From contig CBDDEJ010000008.1 in NCBI GenBank assembly GCA_965226915.1, positions 124,001-188,000 on the forward strand: 64,000 nucleotides of DNA. The letters are read 5' to 3'. This DNA comes from Io17-Chloro-G2 sp965226915. GTDB taxonomy: Bacteria; Chloroflexota; Dehalococcoidia; Lucifugimonadales; UBA3495. The notes under the pieces are model-generated. The model was not told where the DNA came from. It saw only the letters and a list, made by a program, of their open reading frames with translations, and searched no databases. The stretch's first letter is position 1. Each line of letters starts with the position of its first letter. Position numbers and translations under genes: made by a program. This document shows, one piece after another, positions 8,991 to 17,630 of this stretch.

Positions 8991-9497
8991 TTATGACCCA
9001 GGACGTTGCAACCCCCTTAGGTAAGAGATGTGCCCCTGATGTTGGAAAAGCTCGCCGACCACCTGCCGGAAGATGGCCCCCACGGACATCTCTGGCCTTT
9101 GCTCCCGGGGAACCGCGTTGAAATCGTCCGTGGTCAGGCCTTTTAGATACTCCAGTGTCTCAACGCGGACCGCGTCTCCATAGCGCATCAACTCGTCCCG
9201 ATCCAACGCCGGGAAGTCGGTTACTTGTTCTTGAGTGTGGCCAAAACCAATGTCCCTGGTGGGCAGGCCGAATTTATCATTCCAGCCATCCCTTTCCCAA
9301 ATCTCTGGCTTTCGTTGGATGAAAAACTGGAACCACATGTCTTCCACCCGGAGCATGTGCCACAAGATCCAACCGGCGGGGTTGGCCTCGGGACCGGCGC
9401 GCCAGGCGAGCTCTGCCGGCGTAAGGTCGCTCACCGCCGCGGTCAAAAATTCCTTCTCTTGCCTGAAGGCGTCTTCGATGAATTCGTTCAAGGTCAT
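8991..9497 (-). CDS. DinB-family four-helix metal-binding protein
   Basis: A 168-residue DinB/YfiT-like protein. The conserved helix AGWILWHMLRVEDMWFQ carries the first metal histidine (residue ~47), and the C-terminal helix LFQHQGHISYLRGLQ carries the other His pair, the usual arrangement for this metal-dependent four-helix bundle. Family members include mycothiol- or bacillithiol-dependent transferases, but most are uncharacterised. A good GGAGGG ribosome site precedes ATG 9497. It is divergent from the MaoC dehydratase gene. Confidence 0.85.
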   Translation of the reverse strand: MTLNEFIEDAFRQEKEFLTAAVSDLTPAELAWRAGPEANPAGWILWHMLRVEDMWFQFFIQRKPEIWERDGWNDKFGLPTRDIGFGHTQEQVTDFPALDRDELMRYGDAVRVETLEYLKGLTTDDFNAVPREQRPEMSVGAIFRQVVGELFQHQGHISYLRGLQRPGS

Positions 9498-9656
9498 TTA
9501 AGGCCCTCCTATCGCCCATATGAGATTCGGGGGGCGATGCACTTCGGGCCCTAGATCAAGCAAAGTTGACCGGCCCTTCGGCCACGGGTATTCTACTCTT
9601 CGGCCAATCCCCCGTCATTTCCAATGCTTCATGTTACCCTAGAAGGAGCAAACGCC

Positions 9657-10724
9657 TTGGCAGACACGCTGATCACGCCCGAGGTGCGGGCACTCATCGG
9701 CCAGGACACTACGCCGGAGCGGAACAAGTTTCCGATAAGCGAGGAAATGGCCTACGACTTGGCCAACGCCACCGAAGACCCGAACCCATTATATTTCGAC
9801 CGGGACCATGCCGCTGGCAGCCGGTTCGGGCGCCTGCTTTGTCCTCCCCTGGCCACATGGAAGGACATCGCCCCGCCCATCGGATATTTCGGCGCCGGAC
9901 AGGAATCTCACTTCCAGGTCCCCTTGCCGTTCAATAGCTACGGGTTGAACGGCGGCGCCGACTGGCAATTCCTGCGTCCCGTTTACGCCGGCGACTGGAT
10001 AACCCGGCAGTTTCGCGTCATGGACGTTTTCGAAAAGGCGGGACGGTCCGGGCCATTGGTCTTTATCGTGCGCCGTGAGACCCAGACCAACCAAGACGGC
10101 CTGGTTGTCCAGCGCGCCGACCGGGTCAGCATCCATCGAGCTCTGCCCGCTGGGGAACAACCAGAGCAGGCGGTCAATGTGTCTGACGATCTAGACAACG
10201 TCGATGTTTCTCCCCCGGCTCCTGACGTTGTAGTGGAACAACCCCGTCCCAAAACCTCGGCCCAGCTTCACTACGAAGACATCTCGGTGGGCAGGGAGCT
10301 CACACCGGTGATCAAAGGCCCACTGACCACAACCCACCTGGTGCGTTGGGCGGCCGCCAATGGAAACTATGCCCGTATTCATTGGGACCTTCCCTTCGCC
10401 CAGCTTCGCCAAGGTCTGGCCAACGTGGTGGTGAACGGCTCTTTGAAGAACCAATACCTGGGCGAACTGGCGATCAAATTCGCCGGGGAGGAGGGCTGGT
10501 TCCGCCGGTTCTACGTGGAGCATCGCGGCATGGACTACCCCGGCGACGTGATCACCGCCTCGGGCGTGGTGACCGCATTTGAGGAGCGGGACGGTTTTGG
10601 CCACGTGGAATGCCGGGTGGTCTTGCGGAACCAGCGGGGCGAGGAAACGGCGTCCGGACGGGCCATCGTCGTCCTGCCCAAAACAGGACAATCACTGCCC
10701 CTGGTTTGGGATCCGCAAGACTGA
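9657..10724 (+). CDS. Two-domain MaoC/FAS1-like acyl-CoA dehydratase
   Basis: A 355-residue double hot-dog protein. The N-terminal half (about 1-150, with EDPNPLYFDRDHAAGSRFG) is a FAS1-type dehydratase N domain, and the C-terminal half (about 195-345, with ANGNYARIHWDLPFAQ) is a MaoC-like domain that keeps the histidine of the hydratase motif. The start is set at TTG 9657 because GAAGGAG lies at about 9643-9648; an ATG at 9624 is in frame but has no comparable site. It overlaps the next gene by one base (ATGA), so the two are probably co-translated. Mesaconyl-CoA or a similar enoyl-CoA is a plausible substrate by analogy with MaoC/CoA-transferase pairs; this is inference. Confidence 0.88.
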   Translation: MADTLITPEVRALIGQDTTPERNKFPISEEMAYDLANATEDPNPLYFDRDHAAGSRFGRLLCPPLATWKDIAPPIGYFGAGQESHFQVPLPFNSYGLNGGADWQFLRPVYAGDWITRQFRVMDVFEKAGRSGPLVFIVRRETQTNQDGLVVQRADRVSIHRALPAGEQPEQAVNVSDDLDNVDVSPPAPDVVVEQPRPKTSAQLHYEDISVGRELTPVIKGPLTTTHLVRWAAANGNYARIHWDLPFAQLRQGLANVVVNGSLKNQYLGELAIKFAGEEGWFRRFYVEHRGMDYPGDVITASGVVTAFEERDGFGHVECRVVLRNQRGEETASGRAIVVLPKTGQSLPLVWDPQD

Positions 10725-11935
10725 TGCCGGACAGACCGGGACAGACGGGCATACTGGGCGGCCTCCGGGTACTGGACATGGGGGACGGCGTGTCCGGTCC
10801 GTTCTGCGCCAAGCTCTTGGCGGATTACGGCGCGGATGTGATCAAGATCGAGCCTCCCCATTTAGGCGACTCGGCCAGGCGGACGGGGCCATTTGCCGGT
10901 GACGACCCGCATCAGGAAAAAAGCATCCCCTACCTATACAACAACACAAACAAACGCGGGGTTTCTCTGGATATCAGCCTGGCTTCGGGTAGGCGGCTAT
11001 TCGAGCAGTTGGCGGCAAATGCCGATGTACTGGTGGAGAATTTCTCCCCGCTGGAAGCGTCGGCCCGTTCTATGGATTACCCTACCCTGGCCAAGATCAA
11101 CCCTGCTCTCGTGGTCACGTCCATAACCCCATTCGGCCAGACCGGCCCTTACCGCGATATGGAAGCCACCGATATCGTCACCACCGCCCTCAGCGGGCTA
11201 ATGTACCATTCGGGCGACTCGGACCGGGAGCCCCTGCGCAACGGCCTGGACCAATCCCTGTACGTGGCCGGCATCAACGGCGCGGTGGCCACTCTGGCTG
11301 CCGTTTTCCAGCGTATCACCACAGGCGCAGGGCAACACGCCGACGTGTCCGTCGCCGAATGCCTATCAAGCCATCTGGTCCAACCGGTGCCGTACTACAA
11401 TTATATGGGCGCCATTAAGGGCCGCAGGCCGATTCGAGGCTCGGGATTCGAAGAGCTCATGCCCGCCCGCGACGGCTACGTCATCCCTTCGGTGCAGGGC
11501 TCCCAACCCTGGTCCACGGTGGCCGGTCTTATCGGGCTGGAAGAACTCGAGGACGAAAAGTTCGCCACCGGTGGTGGCCGCATCGAGCACGGGGAAGAAC
11601 TCAAAGATCTTTTGACCCAAGGCCTAGCCCAATGGGACCGAAAGCCGCTGTTTCAGGCGTCGGGTGAGAGCCGCCTGGTCTTCGGCATGGCCCAGGACGC
11701 CGGCGACCTGTACCACTGCCCCCATCTGCGGGAGCGAGGTTTCTACGTAGAGGTGGAACACCCTGCGGCCGGCACGGTGGACTACCCGGGGTTGGGCCCC
11801 CGCCTCTCGGACCTGGAATACCAGGTTGCCCGCCCTGCTCCGCTGCTCGGCCAGCACAACCACGAGATATTCTGCGGTGAGTTAGGCTATGCCATAGAAG
11901 ACTTGGTGAAAATCCGCGAGATGGGCGCCATCTAA
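10724..11935 (+). CDS. Class III (CaiB/BaiF) CoA-transferase, first copy
   Basis: A 403-residue family III CoA-transferase, which moves CoA between carboxylic acids through a covalent aspartyl intermediate. The N-terminal motif LRVLDMGDGVSGPFCAKLLA with DYGADVIKIEPP is diagnostic, and the catalytic aspartate is probably Asp ~175 in RNGLDQSLYVAG. The start is placed at ATG 10724, which overlaps the dehydratase stop (ATGA); a longer upstream reading is just frame extension. It forms an acyl-CoA operon with the dehydratase and the second CoA-transferase. Substrates are not readable from sequence. Confidence 0.93.
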   Translation: MPDRPGQTGILGGLRVLDMGDGVSGPFCAKLLADYGADVIKIEPPHLGDSARRTGPFAGDDPHQEKSIPYLYNNTNKRGVSLDISLASGRRLFEQLAANADVLVENFSPLEASARSMDYPTLAKINPALVVTSITPFGQTGPYRDMEATDIVTTALSGLMYHSGDSDREPLRNGLDQSLYVAGINGAVATLAAVFQRITTGAGQHADVSVAECLSSHLVQPVPYYNYMGAIKGRRPIRGSGFEELMPARDGYVIPSVQGSQPWSTVAGLIGLEELEDEKFATGGGRIEHGEELKDLLTQGLAQWDRKPLFQASGESRLVFGMAQDAGDLYHCPHLRERGFYVEVEHPAAGTVDYPGLGPRLSDLEYQVARPAPLLGQHNHEIFCGELGYAIEDLVKIREMGAI

Positions 11936-11983
11936 ACCGGCGTCAAGACCGGCAACAAGATTAAACGAGAGAGTTTTTCATCC

Positions 11984-13381
11984 ATGCCAGACCTTCCCCT
12001 TGCCAACATAAGAGTCCTCGATCTAAGCCGGGTGTTCGCCATGCCCTACGCCGGGGCGTATATGGCCGACCTTGGCGCCGAGGTCATCAAGGTTGATTCG
12101 TGCCAGGCCCAGTTCATGGACACTACCCGTACCCTCAACGGCCCCTATCCGGGCAACGACCCCGGAGAGAACCATTGGAACCGGGCGGGAACGTTCCAAA
12201 CCTTGAACCGGGGTAAGCGCAGCGTCACGCTGGACCTGCGTAGCGACTCCGCGTTAGACATCCTCAAGCAGCTGGTTTCCATCAGCGACATCGTGCTGGA
12301 GAATTTCACTCCCCGGGTCATGCGCCGGTTTGGCTTGGATTACGCCAATCTAAAGGCGGTCAATCCCGGGCTGATCATGGTCTCCAACACCGGTTACGGC
12401 CACGGCGGACCTTGGACCAACTTCGGCGCGATGGCCACCGCCTTGGAACCCACCCACGGCACGGGCGCCTTCATGGGCTACCTTGACCACGGCTCCGTAG
12501 GGGCCGCTACTCATGGTGAAAGCGCGGGAAGTGTTCCCAACAAGATAGGTAATTCCTTCTCCGACTTTCTAGCCAGTTGGACCGCTCAGATGGCTGTTTT
12601 GGCGTGCCTAATCCACCGGGCGCGAACCGGACAGGGCATGTGGATAGACTTGGCCATGTACCAGGTGGGAGTCTCCTTTTTAGGGGAGGGCATTCTGGAT
12701 TACGCCTTCAACGGACGGGCGGCGCGGCGGCTAGGCAACCGCCATCCTGCGATGTCGCCCCACGGTTGCTACCCCTGTCTAGGCAACGACCAATGGGTGA
12801 CCTTGGCGGTGAGGGACGACGCCGAGTGGCAGGCGTTTTGCGTGGCATTGGATCAGCCTGAAATGGCCGCCGACCCCAGGTTTAGCCAACCTTTGGAGCG
12901 GTGGAATAAGCAGGATGCGCTGGACGCCAATATATCTAGCTGGACCGGGAAGCGGACATCCTATCAGGTGATGGAAATACTGCAGAGCGCGGGCGTACCA
13001 GCGGGCCCGGTACTGAACGCCCGCCAGTTGCTCACTGATGCCCACTGGCGGGACCGCGGGTATTTCGAAGCCGTCGACCACCCCCCTGAAACGGGTTTGG
13101 GCCGCCGGGAATATGTGAGCAGGGGTTGGCGTCTTTCGGGGACAGGCGTGAAAATCCGGTCAGGGGCGCCCCAACTGGGCGATTCCAACGAATACGTCCT
13201 TCAAGGGCTGCTGGGCCTGAGCGGAGGGGAGATACAAACATTGGAAGACGGCGGCGTCATCGGCTCTCAGCCCATCGGTGGTTCTCCAGCCGGCGCCGTC
13301 CCCCTGCAAAGGCAGGCCGAACTGGGTTGGATAGTAGACTTTAACCCGGATGCCGCATTGGGTCAGCAGCCGAGCGCCTGA
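11984..13381 (+). CDS. Class III (CaiB/BaiF) CoA-transferase, second copy
   Basis: A 465-residue CoA-transferase of the same family, 48 bp after the first copy, with GAGAGAG ahead of the ATG. The N-terminal motif LDLSRVFAMPYAGAYMADLG and EVIKVDS are conserved, and the likely catalytic aspartate is in GNSFSDFLAS near residue 192. It is about 60 residues longer than its neighbour and clearly divergent from it, so the two may be separate enzymes or a heteromeric pair. Together with the dehydratase they look like a short pathway for activating and hydrating an unsaturated organic acid. Confidence 0.93.
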   Translation: MPDLPLANIRVLDLSRVFAMPYAGAYMADLGAEVIKVDSCQAQFMDTTRTLNGPYPGNDPGENHWNRAGTFQTLNRGKRSVTLDLRSDSALDILKQLVSISDIVLENFTPRVMRRFGLDYANLKAVNPGLIMVSNTGYGHGGPWTNFGAMATALEPTHGTGAFMGYLDHGSVGAATHGESAGSVPNKIGNSFSDFLASWTAQMAVLACLIHRARTGQGMWIDLAMYQVGVSFLGEGILDYAFNGRAARRLGNRHPAMSPHGCYPCLGNDQWVTLAVRDDAEWQAFCVALDQPEMAADPRFSQPLERWNKQDALDANISSWTGKRTSYQVMEILQSAGVPAGPVLNARQLLTDAHWRDRGYFEAVDHPPETGLGRREYVSRGWRLSGTGVKIRSGAPQLGDSNEYVLQGLLGLSGGEIQTLEDGGVIGSQPIGGSPAGAVPLQRQAELGWIVDFNPDAALGQQPSA

Positions 13382-13469
13382 CTCAGTTTAGCAGCCATCC
13401 AGGCATGCAAAGTGCCTGCCCTAATCGGGACGCCGCTGATCATAAGCGGTTGGAATGCCGGAAAAATGC

Positions 13470-13499
13470 TTGACACGAATATCGGCCGCTGATTATAAT
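13470..13499 (+). promoter_or_regulatory. Near-perfect sigma-70 promoter for pyrG
   Basis: TTGACA at 13470-13475 and TATAAT at 13494-13499 with an 18-bp spacer, both perfect consensus hexamers. The transcript would begin near 13506, giving a leader of about 115 nt before pyrG. The leader includes a pyrimidine-rich stretch; no clear attenuator was seen. Confidence 0.8.
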
Positions 13500-13623
13500 A
13501 AGTCGTAGGTGCCCTGCTAGAGAATGCGTCTGCTCTTTTTTAGTCCATCTTTGTTCCGCCTCAGCCGTATCTCGTTTCGCCCATATCGGGCGGAATCTGC
13601 ATATTCGGCTATAGCACAGGTGC

Positions 13624-15273
13624 ATGGCCACAAAGTATATCTTCGTCACCGGGGGAGTGGTCAGTTCAATCGGCAAGGGGATCAGCGTCGCATCGATCGG
13701 ACGCATCCTAAAAAGCCGAGGTGTATCCGTCTCGGTGCTGAAACTTGATCCCTACCTCAATGTAGATCCTGGAACGATGTCTCCGTATCAACACGGGGAG
13801 GTATTTGTCACCAAAGACGGCGGCGAGACCGATTTAGACCTGGGTCACTACGAGCGGTTCATAGACCAAGACCTCACCCGGTCCTCAAACCTCACCGCGG
13901 GCCAGGTCTATCTCAGCCTCCTGGCTAAAGAGCGTAAGGGAGATTTCCTAGGCGGGACCATTCAAACGGTCCCCCACCTGACCAACGAGATCAAGGACAA
14001 GGTCATAGCATTGGCCGACGAGTCGATGGCCGATGTGATAGTGGTGGAAGTCGGCGGAACCGTTGGCGACATTGAAGGATTGCCCTTTCTTGAGGCGATT
14101 CGCCAAATCCGCAACGATGTGGGCAGGGAAAATGTTTTTTACGTCCACCTGACGCTCCTGCCATATCTCTCGGCAGCCAAAGAACTCAAAACCAAACCAA
14201 CACAGCACAGCGTGAAGGAGTTGCGCAGCATAGGCATTCAACCCGATGCGATCATTTGCCGCAGCGACTATCCGGTGCCCGAAGCCATAAGGGGAAAAAT
14301 CTCATTGTTTTGCGATGTTCCAGAGCGGGCTGTGATTCCCCTGCCCACCGTAGACAACGTATACGAGGTGCCTTTGATCCTGGAAGACGCGGGCCTCGGC
14401 GATATAATGACCAAGCACCTGTCCCTCAAGTCTGAGTCTCGGGACATGGTTGCATGGTCGGCCATGGTAGATCGGATGAAGAACATCAAAGAGATGGTCT
14501 CCATAGCCCTAGTAGGAAAGTACGTGGAGTACCCCGACTCCTACATCTCCGTTAAAGAAGCTTTGCGTCACGCGGGCCTCGCCCATGACCGGGAGATCGA
14601 TATCCAATGGGTTCATTCTGAAGACGTGGAACGGGAAGGTCCCGATGGGTTGTTGGCTAATGCCTGTGGGATCGTCGTTCCAGGCGGATTTGGGCCCCGG
14701 GGCGTAGAGGGAATGATAGAAACGGTTCGCTACGCAAGGGAGCACCAAGTGCCTTTCCTGGGCTTGTGCCTTGGGCTGCAAGTAATGGTCATTGATTGGG
14801 CCCGAAACGAACTGGGTTTGACCGGCGCCAATTCATCGGAACTGGACCCGGACACCCCCCATCCCGTGATCCATATCATGCCAGATCAAAAAGCCGTGAC
14901 TTCCATGGGGGGAACCATGAGGCTGGGGGCTTATCCTTGCCTGCCCCAAGAAAATACCATAACCAAAACCATGTACGGCAACGGGGTGGTGAACGAGAGG
15001 CATCGCCACCGGTTTGAGCTAAATAACGCTTATCGCGAAGCATTGGAAAACTCCGGGTTCATCATTGGGGGCCTCTCTCCCGATGGTAATCTGGTGGAAG
15101 TGGGAGAAGTCAGCGGACACCCATTCATGGTGGGGGTCCAATACCACCCGGAGTTTCAGTCTCGGCCTAACCGGCCCCACCCACTCTTCTCCGGGTTCAT
15201 CGAAGCGGCCTGCAAGACCATCCGAGAGGGGACCCAGACACCACTGCCCCTCCTGGATGACAAGGGCAATTGA
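13624..15273 (+). CDS. pyrG: CTP synthase
   Basis: A 549-residue CTP synthase that makes CTP from UTP, ATP and glutamine, the last step of pyrimidine nucleotide synthesis. The N-terminal amidoligase domain begins with the diagnostic KYIFVTGGVVSSIGKGI and includes SVLKLDPYLNVDPGTMSP. The C-terminal glutaminase domain carries the nucleophile in FLGLCLGLQ (Cys ~384) and the His-Glu pair in VGVQYHPEFQSRP. Full length. It is preceded by a strong promoter and followed by the small transaldolase. Confidence 0.98.
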   Translation: MATKYIFVTGGVVSSIGKGISVASIGRILKSRGVSVSVLKLDPYLNVDPGTMSPYQHGEVFVTKDGGETDLDLGHYERFIDQDLTRSSNLTAGQVYLSLLAKERKGDFLGGTIQTVPHLTNEIKDKVIALADESMADVIVVEVGGTVGDIEGLPFLEAIRQIRNDVGRENVFYVHLTLLPYLSAAKELKTKPTQHSVKELRSIGIQPDAIICRSDYPVPEAIRGKISLFCDVPERAVIPLPTVDNVYEVPLILEDAGLGDIMTKHLSLKSESRDMVAWSAMVDRMKNIKEMVSIALVGKYVEYPDSYISVKEALRHAGLAHDREIDIQWVHSEDVEREGPDGLLANACGIVVPGGFGPRGVEGMIETVRYAREHQVPFLGLCLGLQVMVIDWARNELGLTGANSSELDPDTPHPVIHIMPDQKAVTSMGGTMRLGAYPCLPQENTITKTMYGNGVVNERHRHRFELNNAYREALENSGFIIGGLSPDGNLVEVGEVSGHPFMVGVQYHPEFQSRPNRPHPLFSGFIEAACKTIREGTQTPLPLLDDKGN

Positions 15274-15336
15274 TTTGCCTTTCGTTTACCTGCTAGCCGA
15301 TTTTCCGCGGTAAATTTCTGATTGCGCGGTGACGAC

Positions 15337-15996
15337 GTGAAGCTATTTTTAGACACGGCAAACATCCAAGAGATCCGAGACGGCGCGCGGCTCGGAGTGA
15401 TCAGCGGTGTAACCACAAACCCATCCCTGGCGGCCTCCGAGGGAATCGGAAACGCTCAAGGTTATAGGGCTGCGGTACAAGAGATCTCGGACTTGGTAGA
15501 TGGCCCGATCTCGGTGGAAGTCGTGAGCCAAGATGCCGCGGGAATGGTGGCTGAAGGAAGGGAAATCGCCGAATGGATTCCCAATCCATGGGTTAAGATT
15601 CCCAGCACCGCAGCCGGATTCGAAGCTATATCCGTCCTGGCCCGGGACGGCATCAAAATTAATCAGACCCTGTGCTTTTCGGTAAATCAGGCCCTTTTGG
15701 GCGCCCAGGCCGGTTCGACGGCGGTGAGCCCGTTCATCGGGCGCCTGGACGACATCGGCGAGCAAGGGATGGAACTGGTGGCCAACATAGTGAACATCTT
15801 CCGCGGTTACGACATCAAGACCCAGGTCTTGGCAGCCAGTATCCGTCACACCCTGCATTGCACCATGGCCGCCGAAATAGGGGCGGACATCGCCACGGTA
15901 CCCTACAAAGTACTAATGCAAATGGTCCAACATCCCCTGACCGATGCTGGAATGGCAAGGTTTCAGGCGGACTGGGACAAGGCTGGAGAATCCTGA
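15337..15996 (+). CDS. fsa: Transaldolase / fructose-6-phosphate aldolase-like protein
   Basis: A 219-residue protein of the small transaldolase/FSA group, which does aldol transfer in the pentose phosphate pathway through a lysine Schiff base. The start is taken at GTG 15337 so that the protein begins MKLFLDTANIQEI, as homologues do; TTG 15322 is also in frame. Visible motifs are SGVTTNPSLAA, the Schiff-base lysine in WVKIPST (~85), INQTLCFSVNQA and TQVLAASIRH. Whether it acts as transaldolase or fructose-6-phosphate aldolase cannot be told from sequence alone. Confidence 0.92.
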   Translation: MKLFLDTANIQEIRDGARLGVISGVTTNPSLAASEGIGNAQGYRAAVQEISDLVDGPISVEVVSQDAAGMVAEGREIAEWIPNPWVKIPSTAAGFEAISVLARDGIKINQTLCFSVNQALLGAQAGSTAVSPFIGRLDDIGEQGMELVANIVNIFRGYDIKTQVLAASIRHTLHCTMAAEIGADIATVPYKVLMQMVQHPLTDAGMARFQADWDKAGES

Positions 15997-16272
15997 GCCT
16001 TCTAGTTGAAAATCCCGGTTTTGATTTTGAGCCTTTTAAGGCCTCACCAGCAAATGGCGGCAAACTCAAATCCTTGATGGCGATCCCCGCTTCATATTCG
16101 TTCTATTCCGCGCCGCTCCCGGTCATCCCAAAACAGCGGGAGATTCACGGGTTTCGGCGGCAATTACTCAAGGGGCAAATTTCATCACGGGACTGCGGCC
16201 CAGTCCCAACGATTCCTTTGTGGGGGAGCCCTGGCTATGGCGTCCACCGGCAGGGGCATCGCGGGCCGGTTT
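15997..16272. other. Intergenic region before rho
   Basis: This stretch lies between fsa and the repeat block ahead of rho. I see no coding potential with homology, no clear terminator and no RNA gene. Confidence 0.5.
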
Positions 16273-16328
16273 GCGCCCGGTAAATCGCGCCCGGTAAATC
16301 GCGCCCGGTAAATCGCGCCCGGTAAATC
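16273..16328 (+). repeat. Four perfect 14-bp tandem repeats just upstream of rho
   Basis: The unit GCGCCCGGTAAATC occurs at 16273, 16287, 16301 and 16315 without a mismatch. The block ends 12 bp before the rho ATG, so its copy number would change the mRNA leader next to the ribosome site (TGAGGTG). Perfect identity of the copies suggests recent slippage. Confidence 0.95.
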
Positions 16329-16340
16329 AATGAGGTGATC

Positions 16341-17630
16341 ATGGTAACCACACAGAGTCCATTAGACGTCGCGGAACTCGGCGCCAAAAGCAAGGACGAA
16401 TTGCTGGCGATGGCGTCGGATGTCGGCCTGTCCGACAGCAATTCCTTGACCAACCTGCGCCGGGAAGACCTGCTTACCCAGCTGTTGCAGGCGGCGTCGG
16501 CCCAACAATCCCTGGTGGCGTCGGGAATCTTGGAAACCATGGACGAAGGCTACGGCTTTCTGCGGCAGGTCAACACCCATTCGGGCACCGGTGACGTTTA
16601 TATCTCCCAATCGCAGATCCGCCGGTTTGGACTCAGAACCGGGGATACGGTCACCGGACAGGTCCGCCCACCCAAGAAAGGGGAACGCTATTTCGGCCTT
16701 GTCCGGGTGGAAAAGATCAACCTCATGGATACGGGCCAGGTGCAATCCCGGTCCCGGATCCAATTTGAGCATGTGACCCCCATCTTCCCTGACAAGCAGT
16801 TGGTGTTGGAGACCGAAGGCTCCATCCTTTCCACCCGCATGGTGGACCTTTTCGCGCCCATCGGTCTAGGCCAACGAGGATTGATAGTCTCTCCCCCCAA
16901 GGCTGGCAAGACAACGATTCTAAAAGATATCGCGCACGCCATTACCGCCAACGCACCAGAGGTCGTGTTGATGGTCGTCCTAATCGGTGAAAGACCTGAG
17001 GAAGTCACCGATATGCGCCGGGCCGTCAAGGGCGACGTGTTCGCCTCCACCTTTGATGAGTCCGTGGAAGAGCAGTGCCGGGTCGGAGAACTGGCGTTGG
17101 AACGCGCCAAGCGCCTGGTCGAGTTCGGCCAAGACGTGGTCATACTGCTAGATAGCATCACCCGCCTCACCAGAGCATATAACCTGGCCGTTCCATCCAG
17201 CGGACGAACCCTTTCCGGCGGCATCGACCCCATCGCCCTCTATCCTCCAAAAAAGTTCATCGGCGCGGCTCGTAATATCGAAGAAGGCGGAAGTCTCACC
17301 ATTATTGCCAACTGCCTGATCGACACCGGCAGCCGGATGGATGAGGTCATCTACGAGGAATTCAAGGGTACGGGCAACATGGAGCTGCACCTGGACCGGC
17401 GCCTAGCAGAAAAGCGTTTCTTCCCCGCCATCGACCTCGTCCGCAGCGGCACTCGCCGGGAGGAACTGCTTTTTTCCGAGGACACGCTCAAGCAAATCTG
17501 GCTGTTGCGCAGGATGATAAGCCTTATCTCCAACGATGGCTCGTCCAACGCCACCGAGCGGGTATTGGAAAGAATGGCCAAGACCAGCAACAATCAGGAA
17601 TTTCTGGAGAACCTGAACAAAGAGGTTTAA
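16341..17630 (+). CDS. rho: Transcription termination factor Rho
   Basis: A 429-residue Rho, the RNA-translocating hexameric helicase that terminates transcription. It has an N-terminal Rho_N helical domain (KSKDELLAMASDVGL), an RNA-binding cold-shock domain (GYGFLRQVN to DVYISQSQIRRFGLRTGD), Walker A in VSPPKAGKTT near residue 190, Walker B in DVVILLDSITRL and the R-loop region IEEGGSLTIIANCLIDTGSR. ATG 16341 is preferred over GTG 16335 because TGAGGTG is better placed. The tandem repeats immediately upstream are unusual for this essential gene. Confidence 0.98.
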   Translation: MVTTQSPLDVAELGAKSKDELLAMASDVGLSDSNSLTNLRREDLLTQLLQAASAQQSLVASGILETMDEGYGFLRQVNTHSGTGDVYISQSQIRRFGLRTGDTVTGQVRPPKKGERYFGLVRVEKINLMDTGQVQSRSRIQFEHVTPIFPDKQLVLETEGSILSTRMVDLFAPIGLGQRGLIVSPPKAGKTTILKDIAHAITANAPEVVLMVVLIGERPEEVTDMRRAVKGDVFASTFDESVEEQCRVGELALERAKRLVEFGQDVVILLDSITRLTRAYNLAVPSSGRTLSGGIDPIALYPPKKFIGAARNIEEGGSLTIIANCLIDTGSRMDEVIYEEFKGTGNMELHLDRRLAEKRFFPAIDLVRSGTRREELLFSEDTLKQIWLLRRMISLISNDGSSNATERVLERMAKTSNNQEFLENLNKEV

